Shown here: positions 48,685 to 62,033 of the stretch, in pieces
How the letters are laid out: each line of letters opens with the position of its first letter
Position numbering within the stretch: position 1 is the first letter of the stretch
From: Fistularia commersonii
Lineage: Eukaryota > Chordata > Actinopteri > Syngnathiformes > Fistulariidae
Reading direction: 5' to 3'
Assembly (NCBI GenBank): GCA_037954325.1
Contig: JBBMNZ010000003.1
Span: 23,907,392 to 23,971,391, forward strand
DNA: 64,000 nucleotides
Program-made: the position numbers and the translations under genes
The notes under the pieces: generated by a model
Seen by the model: only the letters and a program-made list of their open reading frames with translations
Database searches by the model: none
What the model was told of the DNA's origin: nothing

Positions 48685-51540
48685 TAATTCTTATTATGAA
48701 TAATTATTATAATGGTTCTGAATGGATGCAAACTTCCTTCTTAAGTATTCATATTATTGGTACATTGGTATGTTGTGGACAGATGATGATAAGTTGCTGC
48801 TGTAAACCATTTAAAATCAACTCCAGCTCCAAACTGCGCCTGTGCCTTGTGCGTGGGATTTAGTGTATTTTCTGGACTGAGTCAACCAAACAGGCAACCT
48901 CTTTATTATGGTCTGCTTTTCTAACCGTCCTGGCAGGGTTAAAGACGATGAACTGCGGTAAACGGCAATTAAACGGTTATTACTGTATCATGTCACTGGG
49001 CCTCTGTTGACTCACATTGTTGTCGTCCAGGACAAATTTGTTTTTTGGCTTTTCTTCTATTTATTGGCAACGTCTCATAATATTCAAAACCTTCAGTCAC
49101 CCAACAAACGTACCTGAGACACCTGGTGAAAGTGTCCGTTACACCCCCCCCCCCCACCCCTCCACCTAGCCTCCATCCATCCATCCAGCAGGTGGCATCA
49201 TGAAGCTTCATGCCGATGTGTTGTGTTTTCACAGGACAAACCACAGGTCTGAGCGGACCTGCAGAGCAGCTCCCCACCCCAAGATAGTTGCTTATCAAGA
49301 ACTAAAGAGCTGAGCAACAAAATCTGACCACTGGAATGTAAAGGGAGGACTGCGTAATGACACAATGCCTAATAAATGCATGATGGAGTGCAAATGATAA
49401 CACAACTAAATGTAAATACAAAGATGTTTGTCTGTTTTATCTGTCAGTCATGTTTTAAAAACTTCCTTTAACATATCCGGGTCTGATATTACAGGTTTTA
49501 TTACAGGTAGTAGTTGTTGTAAAATCAAATATTTTGATTGCATTTTGCAGTGTTATGTTTGTTTATCTGCAAGTATTATGGGTGTGAAAATGGTCAAAGA
49601 TTTGTACATGCGGTTCTTGATCTATTATCAATATCCAATATCAATATATAATGGTGCGCTTTTTAAATTGCATTATATTTAAGCCTATACATTGAAGGGC
49701 CCTGAACTTTGCCCTTTGAGAGGAGGGTTTAATGTAAAGTTTCAACCGTGAACGCTACTTCCTGCGTGACCGCGTCACTTGGCGAGTGAAATTTGAAAAT
49801 AGTACACGCCACACACCAGCTTTCCCTGAAAGTCAAAACAATAAAACTGCTGCGGTGTTTGTACGATTTCTCAGATTTCAACATGCAAGCATTTCAGAAT
49901 ACCCTGAGGAGCCGCAAAACCCCAGGGCCAAACCACATCATCAGCGTACGAGGAAGACCTCCCCTCCCTCGCTTCTGCTTTTCGTCCCCCCGTCTCCGGA
50001 CTCGTACGCCGAGTGTCGCCGGCCATCGGTCGCCGGCCATCGGTCGCCTCCGAATTCCTCGGGTTTTCGCTGGTTGATAAGGAACGGAGAGCCGTACGCA
50101 TTCCTCAGTCCCTCCCGCTCCACACCCACGGGACCTCCTGCTACCTCCACACTTTTAGAAACGCTTCCTTCACAAACTACATCCTGGTTTTTGTTCGGCG
50201 CGATTAATCAGGAGCTATCGGTCGTTATCGAGTGATTTACATCGGACGCGTGGTCCGCGCTCTCTGACGTGGTCGCGGCGCGTTTGTCGTGATGTTAGCA
50301 ATAGCTCGACGGGAGCGGGGACAATGCAGGACACAAAGGCGGTCGTCGCCGTTTGCCGAACCTTATCTCGTTCGAGGCTGTCGCTGACAGCTTTCCGCTG
50401 GCGCTCGATCCGGATCCCGCTCGCGTCGTCGTTTTCAAAGGCGCTACGGCGAATCGAGGCGGGAAAAGAATGGATTGATAAATGAAACCGGGGGCGGCGG
50501 GGCCGGTTGACCTATCGGGTATCTGGTCTGGTTTGAAGGAGGCTGAAAGGAACACAATGGAGAGAGGTGACGGCTTCAATTTGTGAAATATAGTTCCTGA
50601 GGAAACCCTGCGTGTGAGCCCTCGGCCAGATGTAAGGGGCATGTTTACATAAACCGCCTGCAGAAATCTGCGCCGCTGCTGATTATTCCAATGATTGGAG
50701 CTTTCAGGGAACATCAGAAGGAGCCCTGTAACACGACACCGGCGCAGAGCCCGGGTCCTGCCGGCAGAGGAAATAAGGGAGAGGAATTCGATGCTCTAGG
50801 AGCTTTCCCACACTACGAGATGTGGCTTTAGCTTAGTCTTTATTAATCCCGAGCAGGACTTGCACCCCCTTTTCCCCACATCCCCCGCCCCCACTACCAC
50901 AGCAGGCCAGATGACCCGCAAAGCTCACGTGCGAATGCAAAATTAGTTCAATTAAATAAACGGGGTCACATATATGAGGAGCGGTCGCTCCGGGATCGAG
51001 CCGTTTCGCTCCGCGACGTGGACGGACGAGCAAAATGTAAATACCGGAGAATTAGATATCGCGTGGTGGAGTGTTTTTCTCACGATGTGTTTTTCTTCAA
51101 TGGAACTGAATCTCCCCTCGAGTCACTCAAACTCCCCGAAACAATGGACGCATGTCCTCCGTCCAAACCGCAGAGGCCTCAGAGAGGACGTGGGCAGTCA
51201 AAGCGCGATGACAGGATTCGTTCCTTGAGCGCAGCGGGCGAAGCCTCTAATGAATGGAAGGGTTATTTACAAACGGCAACAACCAGATCGGGCTTCTCTT
51301 GCGTTATTTGCGAGCAGAAAGAACGCTTCGTTTTCACTTTTGGCAAGTAATTGCGTCCAAGCTGATCAATCGTGGTGCCCCCCCCCCCCCTCGCCGCCCC
51401 CTAATGTGAACATATTGATGCTTCCCTTTATCCATAAGTTCACAATGCGGTCAATACTCTCGTTCCAGCTGCTCCATTAGCTCCCCGTCACGTGATGTAT
51501 CCGTGGGTAAAAATGGCGGTAAATCGTGTGTGCGGCCGCT
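48685..51540. other. Intergenic between psmd14 and rbms1, no gene seen
   Basis: No exon structure is visible. A poly-C run is at 49146-49155 and 51380-51390. The tank gene, which lies between RBMS1 and PSMD14 in human, is not present here. Confidence 0.5.
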
Positions 51541-51584
51541 CCAGGAGTGTTTTTTTTTTTTTTTTTTACAAACATCCGCTTCTG

Positions 51585-51619
51585 CCTATTAATCCAACAG
51601 TGTGAAGAGCGGGGTTCAG

Positions 51620-51655
<36 letters not shown>

Positions 51656-52193
51656 TGGCTGAGGGTTCCACGCATGTTTTCTTTTTCCCTTTTTTTTTTG
51701 CAAAAAACTGCTGCTGCCTATTAATCTAACAATGTGGAGTGTGGGGTTTACGTGTGTGTGTGTGTGTGAGTTCCTCGGGTCTTTTTTTTTTGTCCAAACA
51801 TCCACGTCCGCCTATTAATCCAACGGTGTGGAGAGCTGAATTTATGTGTACGTGTGTGTGTGTGTGTGGGGGGGGGGGTGTACGCGTGTGTTTTTCATGA
51901 GTGTGTATGTGTGTGTGTGTGTGTGTTCCACGCGTGTTTTTTTTTTCTGCAAGCATCCGCTCCTGCCTATTAATCCAACAACATGGAGAGAAAGGTTTAT
52001 ATGTGTGTGTGTGGTGGTGGTGGTGGTGGGGGGGGGGCGTTCCACGTGTGTGTTTTTCATGAGTGTGTGTATGTGTGTGTGTGTTCCACGCATGGTTTTG
52101 TGCAAACATCAACTGCAGCCTATAAATCCAACAACATGGAGAGAAGCGTTTATATTTGTGCGAGTGTGTGTGGGGGGGTCCATGCGTGTTTTT

Positions 52194-52224
<31 letters not shown>

Positions 52225-52340
52225 TCCACGCTTATGTTTTGTGCAAACATCCACTGCTCCAACAACATGGAGAGAGGGTTTACATATGTGTAAAGTGTGT
52301 GTGTGTGTGGGGGGGATTCCACACGTGTGTTTTTCATGTC

Positions 52341-52371
<31 letters not shown>

Positions 52372-52735
52372 TCCACGCATGTGTTTTGTGCAAACATCCT
52401 CTGCAGCCTATAAATCCAACAACATGGAGAGAAGGGTTTATATATGTGCAAGCGTGTGTGTGTGTGTGAGGGGGGGTTCCACGCGTGTGTTTTTCATGAG
52501 TGTGTGTGTGTGTGTCTGTGTGTGTGTTTTGTGCAAACATCCTCTGCAGCCTATAAATCCAACAACATACAGAGAAGCGTATATATGTGTGTGTGAATGT
52601 GGGTTCCACGCGTGTTTTTTTTTTTTTTGTGCAAACATCCGCAGCTGCCTATTAATCCAACGGCGTGGGGAGCTGCTGGGTTTACTTGCGTGCGTGCGTG
52701 CGTGCGTGCGTGTGTGTGTGTGTGTGTGTGTGTGC
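51585..52735. repeat. Composite satellite: nine (GT)n-bearing units of 95-155 bp
   Basis: Nine tandem units each carry the core CCTATTAATCCAACAACATG (or CCTATAAATCC), then GGAGAGAAGGGTTTA, a (GT)n run, TTCCACGCGTG, a T run and GTGCAAACATCC. Cores start near 51584, 51715, 51812, 51965, 52117, 52256, 52409, 52549 and 52649. Unit length varies with the GT and T runs. The array stops about 200 bases before the rbms1 CpG-rich promoter. Long open frames across it are artefacts. Confidence 0.92.
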
Positions 52736-52739
52736 GTGT

Positions 52740-53480
52740 GACCTCCAGCCCCGCCGGCCCAGCGCCTGCTTGTATTTCATTGCATCCTGATTCTCTGACA
52801 GGGCGGGGGGAGGGGTAGGAAGAGGAAGAGGGCGTGTGCGTGCGCGTACGCGTGTGCGCGGTCGGAGGGGGAGGAGGAGGAGGAGGAGGGTGGAAGAAGA
52901 AGAGGAGGAGGAGAAAGAGAGGGGGGGTGAAGAATGCTTGGTATGCGCGGACGACGACACCATGAGAGGCGGCGAACGTTGTCCCCGCGCGTCCGCGCGT
53001 CCCGCATTCGCTCCCGCAGACGCCCCACGCGTGCGCCGGAGCCCGCCGCGCGTCCCCGCCGCCCGCATCGAGCCGCCGCGGTGAGTGTCCGTAGCGGCGG
53101 CCGCGCAGCCGCCCGGCGCGGCGGCGAACGAACCCCGCGGAGGCGCGGAGATGGTTCAGTCTGGAGGAGGTGGGACCGGCGAGCGGGGGCCGCGCCAGGA
53201 CGTCGTACATCAATGAGCCGGACCGCGGGGCCGCTCCCGCTCCCGCACCCGCTCCCGCAAAACCCCACTCCCCGCTCCTGACGCGCCTCCCGCTGCTCAC
53301 ATGTCAGTTCCTCCGCGGCGCCGAGGACACCGCAGCCCGCCATTCACCGCAGCCGGGGCCCCCCCGCACAGTATGCGGATGTTCTGAGCCCCGTCGCGCC
53401 GCCCCGCTCCTCTTCTTTTTCCCCGCCGCCGCCGCCGCCGCCGCCGCTGCTCGGTGGACGCGCCGTCGCGATTCTCCCTC
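52740..53480 (+). promoter_or_regulatory. rbms1: rbms1 CpG-island promoter and first exon
   Basis: 52800-53480 is strongly GC- and CpG-rich with no TATA box. A strong donor, CCGCG|GTGAGTGT, ends a first exon at 53080; its acceptor is CCTCCAG before 53574. A (CCG)n run lies at 53424-53450 in the first intron. An ATG at 52962 with A at -3 opens a frame that, after splicing, continues in phase into the rbms1 coding sequence. The start site is probably 52900-52960. Confidence 0.6.
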
Positions 53481-53574
53481 CGCTTTTTTTTTTCTCTAAT
53501 CCGAGTAGGGGGGGGATTTTTTTTTTTTTTTTTTTTTTTGAAATTAGGAAATAAAATAATCTGTCACCTCCAGG

Positions 53575-56500
53575 ATGATCTTCGCAAACACGGGCAACCC
53601 GCTGAAGACAGCCAATCGGAAGCAGGTAGGCCGAAACACACGCAATATCTCTTTTTATTATCATTATTATTATTATTATTATCATTTTTGCTCTTATAAT
53701 CTGGCGTTATTCTGGCTCCCACTTTGTCAAAGCGAAGCGAGGAGTGGGGTTTTGCGGGGAGGGAGAGGAAAGGGAAGGGGGGGGATGATTTAATAGCAGC
53801 CCCGGATGACATTGAGAAGCCCTTCCCGGATTTCCTACGGAATTATAATGCATTTAAACGCAACCCCCGGTGATGAAATTAGATTTGAAATGGAGCCTCC
53901 GGCCGCCCCGCAGCCCCGGGAGCCGATCCGCTGATAGGCTGGATGCAGGGATGAGAGCAGCTGCCGGCCGGATCCACAGATCCAGAGCTCGACGATCGAG
54001 AGTTTGATTATTATGTCCGCGTAACCTTGTTTGCCCAGTCACCATGCACGATGGGGGTTGTAGTCCCCCCCCCCTCCTGTTTTATTTCTTTCTTTATTTG
54101 ATAGGTTAATGCATTCCGGGTGCACCCGCGGAGGTCAGAGTAGTAAAAAAAATCCAGCGCAGCGGAGAGAACAGCATCCCCGAGGTGTGACCTCGCAGGT
54201 GACCCCGAAAGGGCGAACGGTGGGAGAAGGAGAGCGAGAGGGAGGCAAGGAGGGGGGGGTGAGGAAAACGCGATTGTCAGATGGAGTGAATGATGGGTCT
54301 GGTGTGGAGCTCAACGTCAGCCTCTTTTCACGGGGGCATTCCTGCGAGGAAGCAAGCCATCGACGTCCCCCCCCCCCCCGCCAACTTTAGGAGATAACCG
54401 ACCGCTGCGGCTTCGCCCCCTCCCTGCTTCTCCAGCAGAGACCTGATGTGAACCCGGCGCGCTGCAAAAAAATGTAATTGCACACCAAGAAACCAAACAT
54501 CTCCGCTCGCTCGGAGGCCCGCCCAACAGACGCTCCCGCCGGGGTCATCGATCTGTTGTCCCTACGAGGAAAACGCACAGGCGCCACAGTCACATGATTG
54601 AGGGGGGGGGGGGGGGGGAATCTACGGATATCCCGAAAGCCCATCGCGTCTGTGGGCTTCGGGTTGTCAGGGGCGTAAGGCTTCTCCCAGTCGCAGGCAG
54701 ATGGTGCGATTCTTGTCTCGGGGGCCGATCCGCAGAGGGTCCGGGGCGGGCAGGCGGGCCGGGAGTTACGCTAACCAGGGAGTAAGGGGAAGGAAAGGCT
54801 TTGCAGGGCAGCGCCTGCGGGAAAACGAGATGTGACACCGATTCGGTTTCGAATTCAGCGGACGCGAGAGCGACCGGGACTCCTTCAGGTTCCCGGACGT
54901 GGTCTTGTGAATGAATGAACGCGATAGAATTTTTTTTTTTTGCCCCCTTCTGACAAGTTCACACAGACGAGGGATCCTTGTGATCACTGTTGACCCGGGG
55001 TTTCAAATTAGATTACGGAGCTTCCGTAACCCTGCTAACAGTGGCTCCTCTGTGTGCAGTCCTACCCCATGACTCCGTCCAGTCCCAGCAGCAGCAGCAA
55101 CAGCAGCAGCACAGGCCTGGAGCAGCTCAGCAAGACCAACCTGTACATCCGCGGTCTGCCTCCCGCCACCACCGACCTGGACCTGGTCAAGCTCTGCCAC
55201 CAGTGAGTAGAAGCAGCTGAGGGGGGCGGAGGCAAAGAAAAGGAAGTCAATCTGCGCTGAGAGGGAGCGTCCAACGGTTTTATGATATATTTTATCACAA
55301 GAGTTTAATGGCGCAGCGGTTAGCGCCTCACAGCTAGGTCCTAGGTTGGACTCCCACAGGGAAGTGCGGAGTCTCCATGTTGTCGCTGTCTTTGGGTTCG
55401 GAGAGGTTCCTACCTCAGTCCAGAAACACTCAGGAGGTTCACAGGAGACCCTCTATGACATGTGAATGAAGGAGTTGGTGGTTGTATGTCTTCATATGAG
55501 GTGTGAATGGTTGCATTTCCATAGGACTCGTGAATGAGAGGGTGAACGCGTGCTCTATACGTACCCCTGTGATCGCCTGGCGAACCCCGCATCTCTCTCG
55601 ATGACAGCTGGGATAGACTCCAGCACCCCTGGCGACCCCGAGTGCAGGACAAGCGGTTTAGATAACGAATGAATGAATTTGTGTAGTCTCTCAAATAAGG
55701 CATTCACTGAGAGGAACTGAATAAAAAGGAAAGCACTTCAGATCTCTTTCTCTCGTTGGTAACTAGTTCCTCAGAAAAATACTCGTCTCAAACCATAGAC
55801 GACAGCATTATTACATCCTTCCTAAATGCAGTATCATTCTAGGAGGTGTGTGTGTGTGTCATCCCCTCACACACACACACACACAAAAGACTGAAACCTT
55901 CTCATGTAGGAGGGAGGTGTCATTCCTCGATGCATACTGAAACCAATATATCACCCTCAAGTGACAGGACCAGACATCGGATCAGAGGTATTTAGCCGAG
56001 AAAACATGTAACTAAACCACTCGTGCGGTTGTTCCGCTCACGAGAGAAACCAACCGGATTGCACGTTTCGCCCGCGTCAAAACCTCCGATTCGCAACTCG
56101 GGCGACCCCATCTAGATTGTCATCCAGAGCGGCCCAGGTGAGCACGACGGCTGGATACCGGCCTCGGCGTGGCGGGGCGTTTGGTGGAGTGTGTGTGTGT
56201 GTCCCCCCCCCCCCCCCCCCCCACGCCCGCGAGCATATGGAGCGAACCGCTCAACCATGTAACCAGCAGCAGCAGCTGTTTGTGTCCTGTTTGCTTGTGT
56301 TGTGCTTCGCTCCCAGCGGCGCTAAGCAGAAACTAGAGAGCTTCACGTAGCAACAAGGTCCGACGCGGTGACGTCAGCCCCGACGCCGGCTTCCCACGCC
56401 CCGTCTGTGCGTTTAGTTGGCCGTTATCAGAAAAGACATCGTAATAACCATGTGCACGCCTTTGCAAAGGGGGGGAATTTCACGTCTAGTCACGATTTTT

Positions 56501-59500
56501 TTGTCACCTCTGCTCGCACGTATTTTTAACATCCGCGGTGACCTGTGCACAGGTATGGCAAGATCCAGTCAGCCAAGGCCATCCTGGACAAGACCACCAA
56601 CAAATGCAAAGGTGAGCAGTGGATCGTTCTCCCCGGAAGACGCTTTTATCCAGCTTCTTTTCAATGGGAGCGCGTTGGGAAGGGTCGGCCGCCTCCGGAC
56701 ACACACACACACACACACAGGATCGACGGATGTTTACGCCGCCGGTGTTGCGAGAATACAGCGGGCCGATTACGGCGCAAAAAGGACATATAAGCACCCG
56801 AGAGAGATTTCTGCAAAGTCTGCATGTCTCCTTGCAGATGTTCCCAGATGCTGAGTGGAGTGTGTGATTTCCTAGACTATGACATGAATGTATGTGCGGT
56901 TGGAGTGTGTGTTTCTGATTCCCTGCATCTTCTTGTGCATGTCGCTGCTCCGACCGCAGGTTACGGCTTTGTGGACTTTGACAGCCCGGCGGCCGCTTTG
57001 AAAGCAGTGCACGCTCTGAAAACCAGTGGTATCCAGGCCCAGATGGCCAAGGTGAGTCTGGTCCGGTGGGCGCGCACGCGTGCGCGTCGCCGCGCGGCGC
57101 CTCCCGCCACGCATGTGCACCCGGGACTGACATTAGACCGATCACGTGACCTCCCCCGCCCCCCCGACAAGCTGTTCTCCCCGTGACCCCATTTGCTTTC
57201 ACTGTAGAAACCAGATGTCACATCTCTCCCTCTGCCAAGTAACCTGTCAGTCCTCATGATGCACGCACACACACACACACACACACCTGCCAGCGCTCGC
57301 ACTGAAACGCCGCATCTGCGTCAGATCTAGAAAAGCAAATATCTGTGCACGTTCTACCGACGGGCCTTCTGTTAGCATCAGCCATCGATGCCCGCTGATG
57401 TTATCAGGCCCGCAGCTTTAGCACCACCGCCGCAGTAAATCTGACACTTTCCCAACGCAGTTGTGATTTACTGGCGCCGGAGCGTTTTACATTTTGCTCC
57501 CGGCGCAGGCGTCCGCCCCCCGGCCAGGAGGGGGTTGAGGCTTAATTAACGAACGGTTCGTCTCCGTGGGCCGGCGTGGAACAAACACTGGCAGAGCGCG
57601 TCCTGTGTGCGCGGCGGTAGCTTGGATACGCTGCTCTCCTGGAGTTTCTAAGGACGGCTGCAGAAGCGGCGAGCTGCTGCACGCCACAGATAAAGCGTCG
57701 TTCAGGTTCTGCGAGGTTATGCGTGCGTGTGTGCGAGTGCGCGCGTGCATGCACACGTGTGTATGTGTGGATCCGATTTTTGCTCCCTCACACACACATT
57801 TAAAAACACGTTTAAGCTACAAAGAAAAACAAATATCTTTAGCCGCTCAAAACATGTCATACGCCAGCGGGGGACGACACGGCTTCTGTCCACCTTGAAA
57901 TATCCCCCGCCCCCCCAAAAAACAAGCTAACGCGGGTTATTCGACGCCCACCCCCCCCCCCCTTCCTCCGCGAGCAGCAGCAGGAACAAGACCCCACGAA
58001 TCTGTACATCTCCAACCTTCCGCTGTCGGTGGACGAGAAGGAGCTGGAGAACATGCTGCAGCCCTTCGGCCAGGTCGTGTCCACGCGGATCCTGCGGGAC
58101 TACAGCGGCAACAGCCGGGGCGTGGGCTTCGCCAGGTGGGTGGGGGCGGGGGGTGGGTCAAGTCGGTGTCTTCTTGCATGGAGAAACATCTAGAACAGAT
58201 CAAAATTCATTTTATTATCATTCATATGAATCCTGGTTTGTTTTTTCCCATCCCCCCCCCGCTCTCCGCCCTGCTCAGGATGGACACAACGGAGCAGTGT
58301 AACGCTGTGATTTCACACTTCAATGGGAAATTTATGAAAATCGCCTCCGGTGCTCTGGGTAGGAAATGACTCCGCGCACTCGACTTTCATAGAAAAAAAA
58401 AAAAAGTTGTTTGTATGTCGGTCACCAGGCGTGTTTGTGCTCCCCCCCCCCCCCCCCCCCGCCGCCACTCCACAGCTCCCTCGCAGCCCTTGTTGTGTAA
58501 GTTCGCCGACAGCCAGAGGAAGAAACACGCCCACAGTGGATTCGTCCCCAACGGGCTGACGGGGGATCTCAGACTAGTACGTTAAAACCCCGCCGTCTTC
58601 CCCGTCACGTCGAGCGGCGGTCGGTTAAACCCCTTCCGTCTGTTTCCAGGGCGCCATGACTCTGACCTACGACCCCTCCTCAGCAGCCATACAGAACGGG
58701 TGAGTCGCGCGATGCCGTCCGCCGCCACGTCCGACCCGCAGACGTCCTTTAAAAAACGCTCTCTTGCGCTCAGGTATTACCCCGGCCCTTACCCGGTCAC
58801 CAACAGGATCATGACGGTGCAGCCGGCAATGTCTTCCTACATGTCTCCAGTTTCTGCCTACCAGGTACCGACATGCACGATTCAAATCTTTAGTGTGACG
58901 TGTGCACGAGGGGGTGAACGCTTGCACGTCCATGTGATGTCTGAATGACAGGATGAATGGTTATCTGTCTCTACGGAGTGTAAGTGAGAGGGTAAATGGT
59001 TGCGTGTCTCTCTACGTTATGTGTGTGTGGGAGTGAATGTTTGTAAACGCTTGCATGTTTCTAAATGATATGCAAATGAGAGGGTTAGAATCAGGATCCC
59101 AATATTTTATTGATTTTATTTTATCTCCTGAAGAATCAAAATACAGCTCTGTTTTAAAATAAAGAATAAAATAGCAAATAGTAAAAATGAGATAAAAAGT
59201 GTATAATATTTAAAGAAATAGGTAAAAATAAAGTTAAAGGTATGTAAAAATATATGTTACGTATTTACATGTGTATTTACAAGTAGATGTACAGGACTGT
59301 CTCAGAAAATTAGAATATTGTGATAAAGTTCTTTATCTTCTGTAATGCAATTGAATAACAAAAAATTCTTTTTCATGATATTCTAATATTTTGAGGTAGG
59401 ATTTTTGAGTTTTCTTAAAATGCAAGACATAATCAGCAATATTAAAATAATAAAAGGCTTGCAATATTTCAGTTGATTTGTAATCAATCCAGAATGTATG

Positions 59501-61996
59501 ACATTTTTGTTTTTGTAATTGCATTACAGAAGATAAAGAACTTTATCCCAATATTCTAATTTTCTGACAGTCCTGTATATGATTAAAATTAGTACTTATA
59601 TGTATAAGTAGGGGTTGTACAGTAAAAGACAATGGATCGATTGCACGTACGGAGATTTATTGCACACGATGTCGCCAACGAAAGCCAACTGATGGCTTTC
59701 CTATGGTCTTTGGTGGTGCATCGTGCCGGGATTGTCTGGAGCTGAAAGAACTCCCATATTGTGGAGCGGGTTGGTCAATATGACCTGCGAGTGAGAGGAT
59801 GAATGGTTGCATGTTCTTTTGAAGTTTAAATGAGAGGATGAATAGTTGCATGGGCTACATCACGTGTCAAACTCAAGGTCCGCGGGCCAAATGTGGCCGC
59901 CATGTCATTTTATGTGGCCCACAAGTCTGATTGTTTTGAACTAAATGAGTCAAACGCGTGCAAACGCTGACCATGTTACCCGCAAAGAGACGGCATCCCA
60001 CCTTCAGATTGCAGTGCATCCGCAATGCCGAATTGAGAAATACGAAGGATCCCTAAATGTCCTGAAAAAGTAAAGTTGATGCATATAGAAGGCTGTATCA
60101 AGATAGATGGGAAGGCAAATATAGTTTTGTGCTTCAATGAGAAAATCTGGCATGTCTTTTGTGTGATGAGGCAGTGTCGGTTGTCAAAGAGTACAATCTA
60201 CGTCGGCATTTGAAACCAAACATGGAGCTAAATATGCTAAAGTTAGCCGTTCAGAAAAACAACAAATTGTCTAAGCATTAAAAGCCATTGATGAAGTAAT
60301 GTGGGTTTCTTCACCTGACAATATAAAAGGATTTATGTTGTAACAGAGCAACTAGTAACATCTATACAAATACTTATGGAACATTTTGGATAAGATAAGA
60401 TAAGATAAGATAAGATAAGATAAGATAAGATAAGATAAGATAAGATATACTTAATTGATCCCCATAGGGGAAATTCTTTTGCCACAGTAGCGTAACAATG
60501 ACAATATCAATGAGTAATAAATTCAGATGTCTAACAGTAAGGAGTAGTTACATTTACTTTACATTTCATTTCTACTTTTACTGTTACATGTGGCCCTTTG
60601 AGGGCAACCATCATGCAGATCTGGCCCTCGGTGAAATTGAGTCTGACAGCCCTGCTCTACATTATGTGTGAATTAGGGGGTGAATGTTTGCATGTCTCTA
60701 TATAATGACAGCTGGAATGGAGTATAGATAGAATGAATAAATGAATACCTTCGCTGTAAAATGCAAAGAAGCAAAAGTTGTAGTGGGATTTGTTTTCACG
60801 CCTCCCTCGCTTAACACCGGCGTTGAACCCGGAGCTTGTCGCGGATCTTGACTGGCGTTTGCGGCAGCCAATGGCGAGAGGCGACGACCCCCTTCGCTGG
60901 GATGCGCGCTGAAACTCAGAGGGGCGTGAAAACCCGATTAAAAAATATTATAATATTCATAGACAACAAAAGTAGCAGGTGACATTTTCAGCGGTTTCAC
61001 GGACCAGTCGACGGGGGGGTTTGCGGTGAAAAGACAACCATTCGAATATAAATAATCTTTTAACGCGGGGAATTAAATCTGGGATAATGAATTTTTCATT
61101 TTCGCGTGGCCTTTAAAACGGCCCCGGGGCCGCCACACGCGTCGGCTCCATCTGGCTCCGAGAGATAATTATAATTTTTTCAGTGTTTTAACACACTGGT
61201 CTGGTTTTTAGCCGCCGCGTACCGTGACAGTTAGCATACCGGTTCTACGTCAGTCAGCATCTCTGAATCCCTCACTGTTGCCCAACATTTCATTTGCAAG
61301 AATTTGCATTTCTTGCCACGCACAACTTGGCGTGAGTGTGTGTGGGGTGTAGCGGTGTTGCAATACACACTTTAATAGCAGCTATTCGCTATGAAAACAA
61401 ATGCGTGCATTATTACTGCTGCGCGTGTAGGAATAACGCACGAATATCGTCCAAAATGCTGTTAGCTTTGAGCGGCGCGGAAGAAAAGCTTGGAGGTTGG
61501 GCGGCCCGAGAGCCCTCTGGTGGATGTCCGACGGAGATAGACGACGGAGGGGGTCCGGGGCGGAGGGGCGGGTGGGCTTCGAGGTGATGCTCTGAGCGGA
61601 GATGCACAAACAAGTCAAAATGGCTGCTGGTGTTTTGGTTACATAAACTAGAGCTTTTCTCAGACCGGCGAGCGTGGAACCGCTGACCTGAATTCGGCAA
61701 GTTGCTTAAAGAAAAATAAATAGAAATAAATTTAATTGGTGTCGGAGGAGGAGGAGGAGGGAGGTGTGAGAGGCATTAACGAGTGATGGTCGACGTGCGG
61801 TTTTATTTTTATTTTTTGTGAATTTCTTCATGAGTGGAAAAGAAAAAGAAGAAAAAGTTCATTATCTTCACCTCTTTTTTTTTTTTGTCCGTCTGTCCGA
61901 CTCTCGGTCAGGTACAGAGTCATTCCTGGGTGGCGCATCAACCCTACATCATGCAACACCCGGTGAGTGAGCAACAGCCTCGCCGTCTGTCGTCTG

Positions 61997-62033
<37 letters not shown>

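Noticed and set aside
51726..53300. Long frames of 180-250 codons on both strands
   Set aside because: They are translations of the GT satellite (CVCV and HTHT runs) and of the GC-rich rbms1 promoter.
55305..55400. tRNA gene
   Set aside because: A-box and B-box are present, but no cloverleaf or acceptor stem forms and a SINE body follows.
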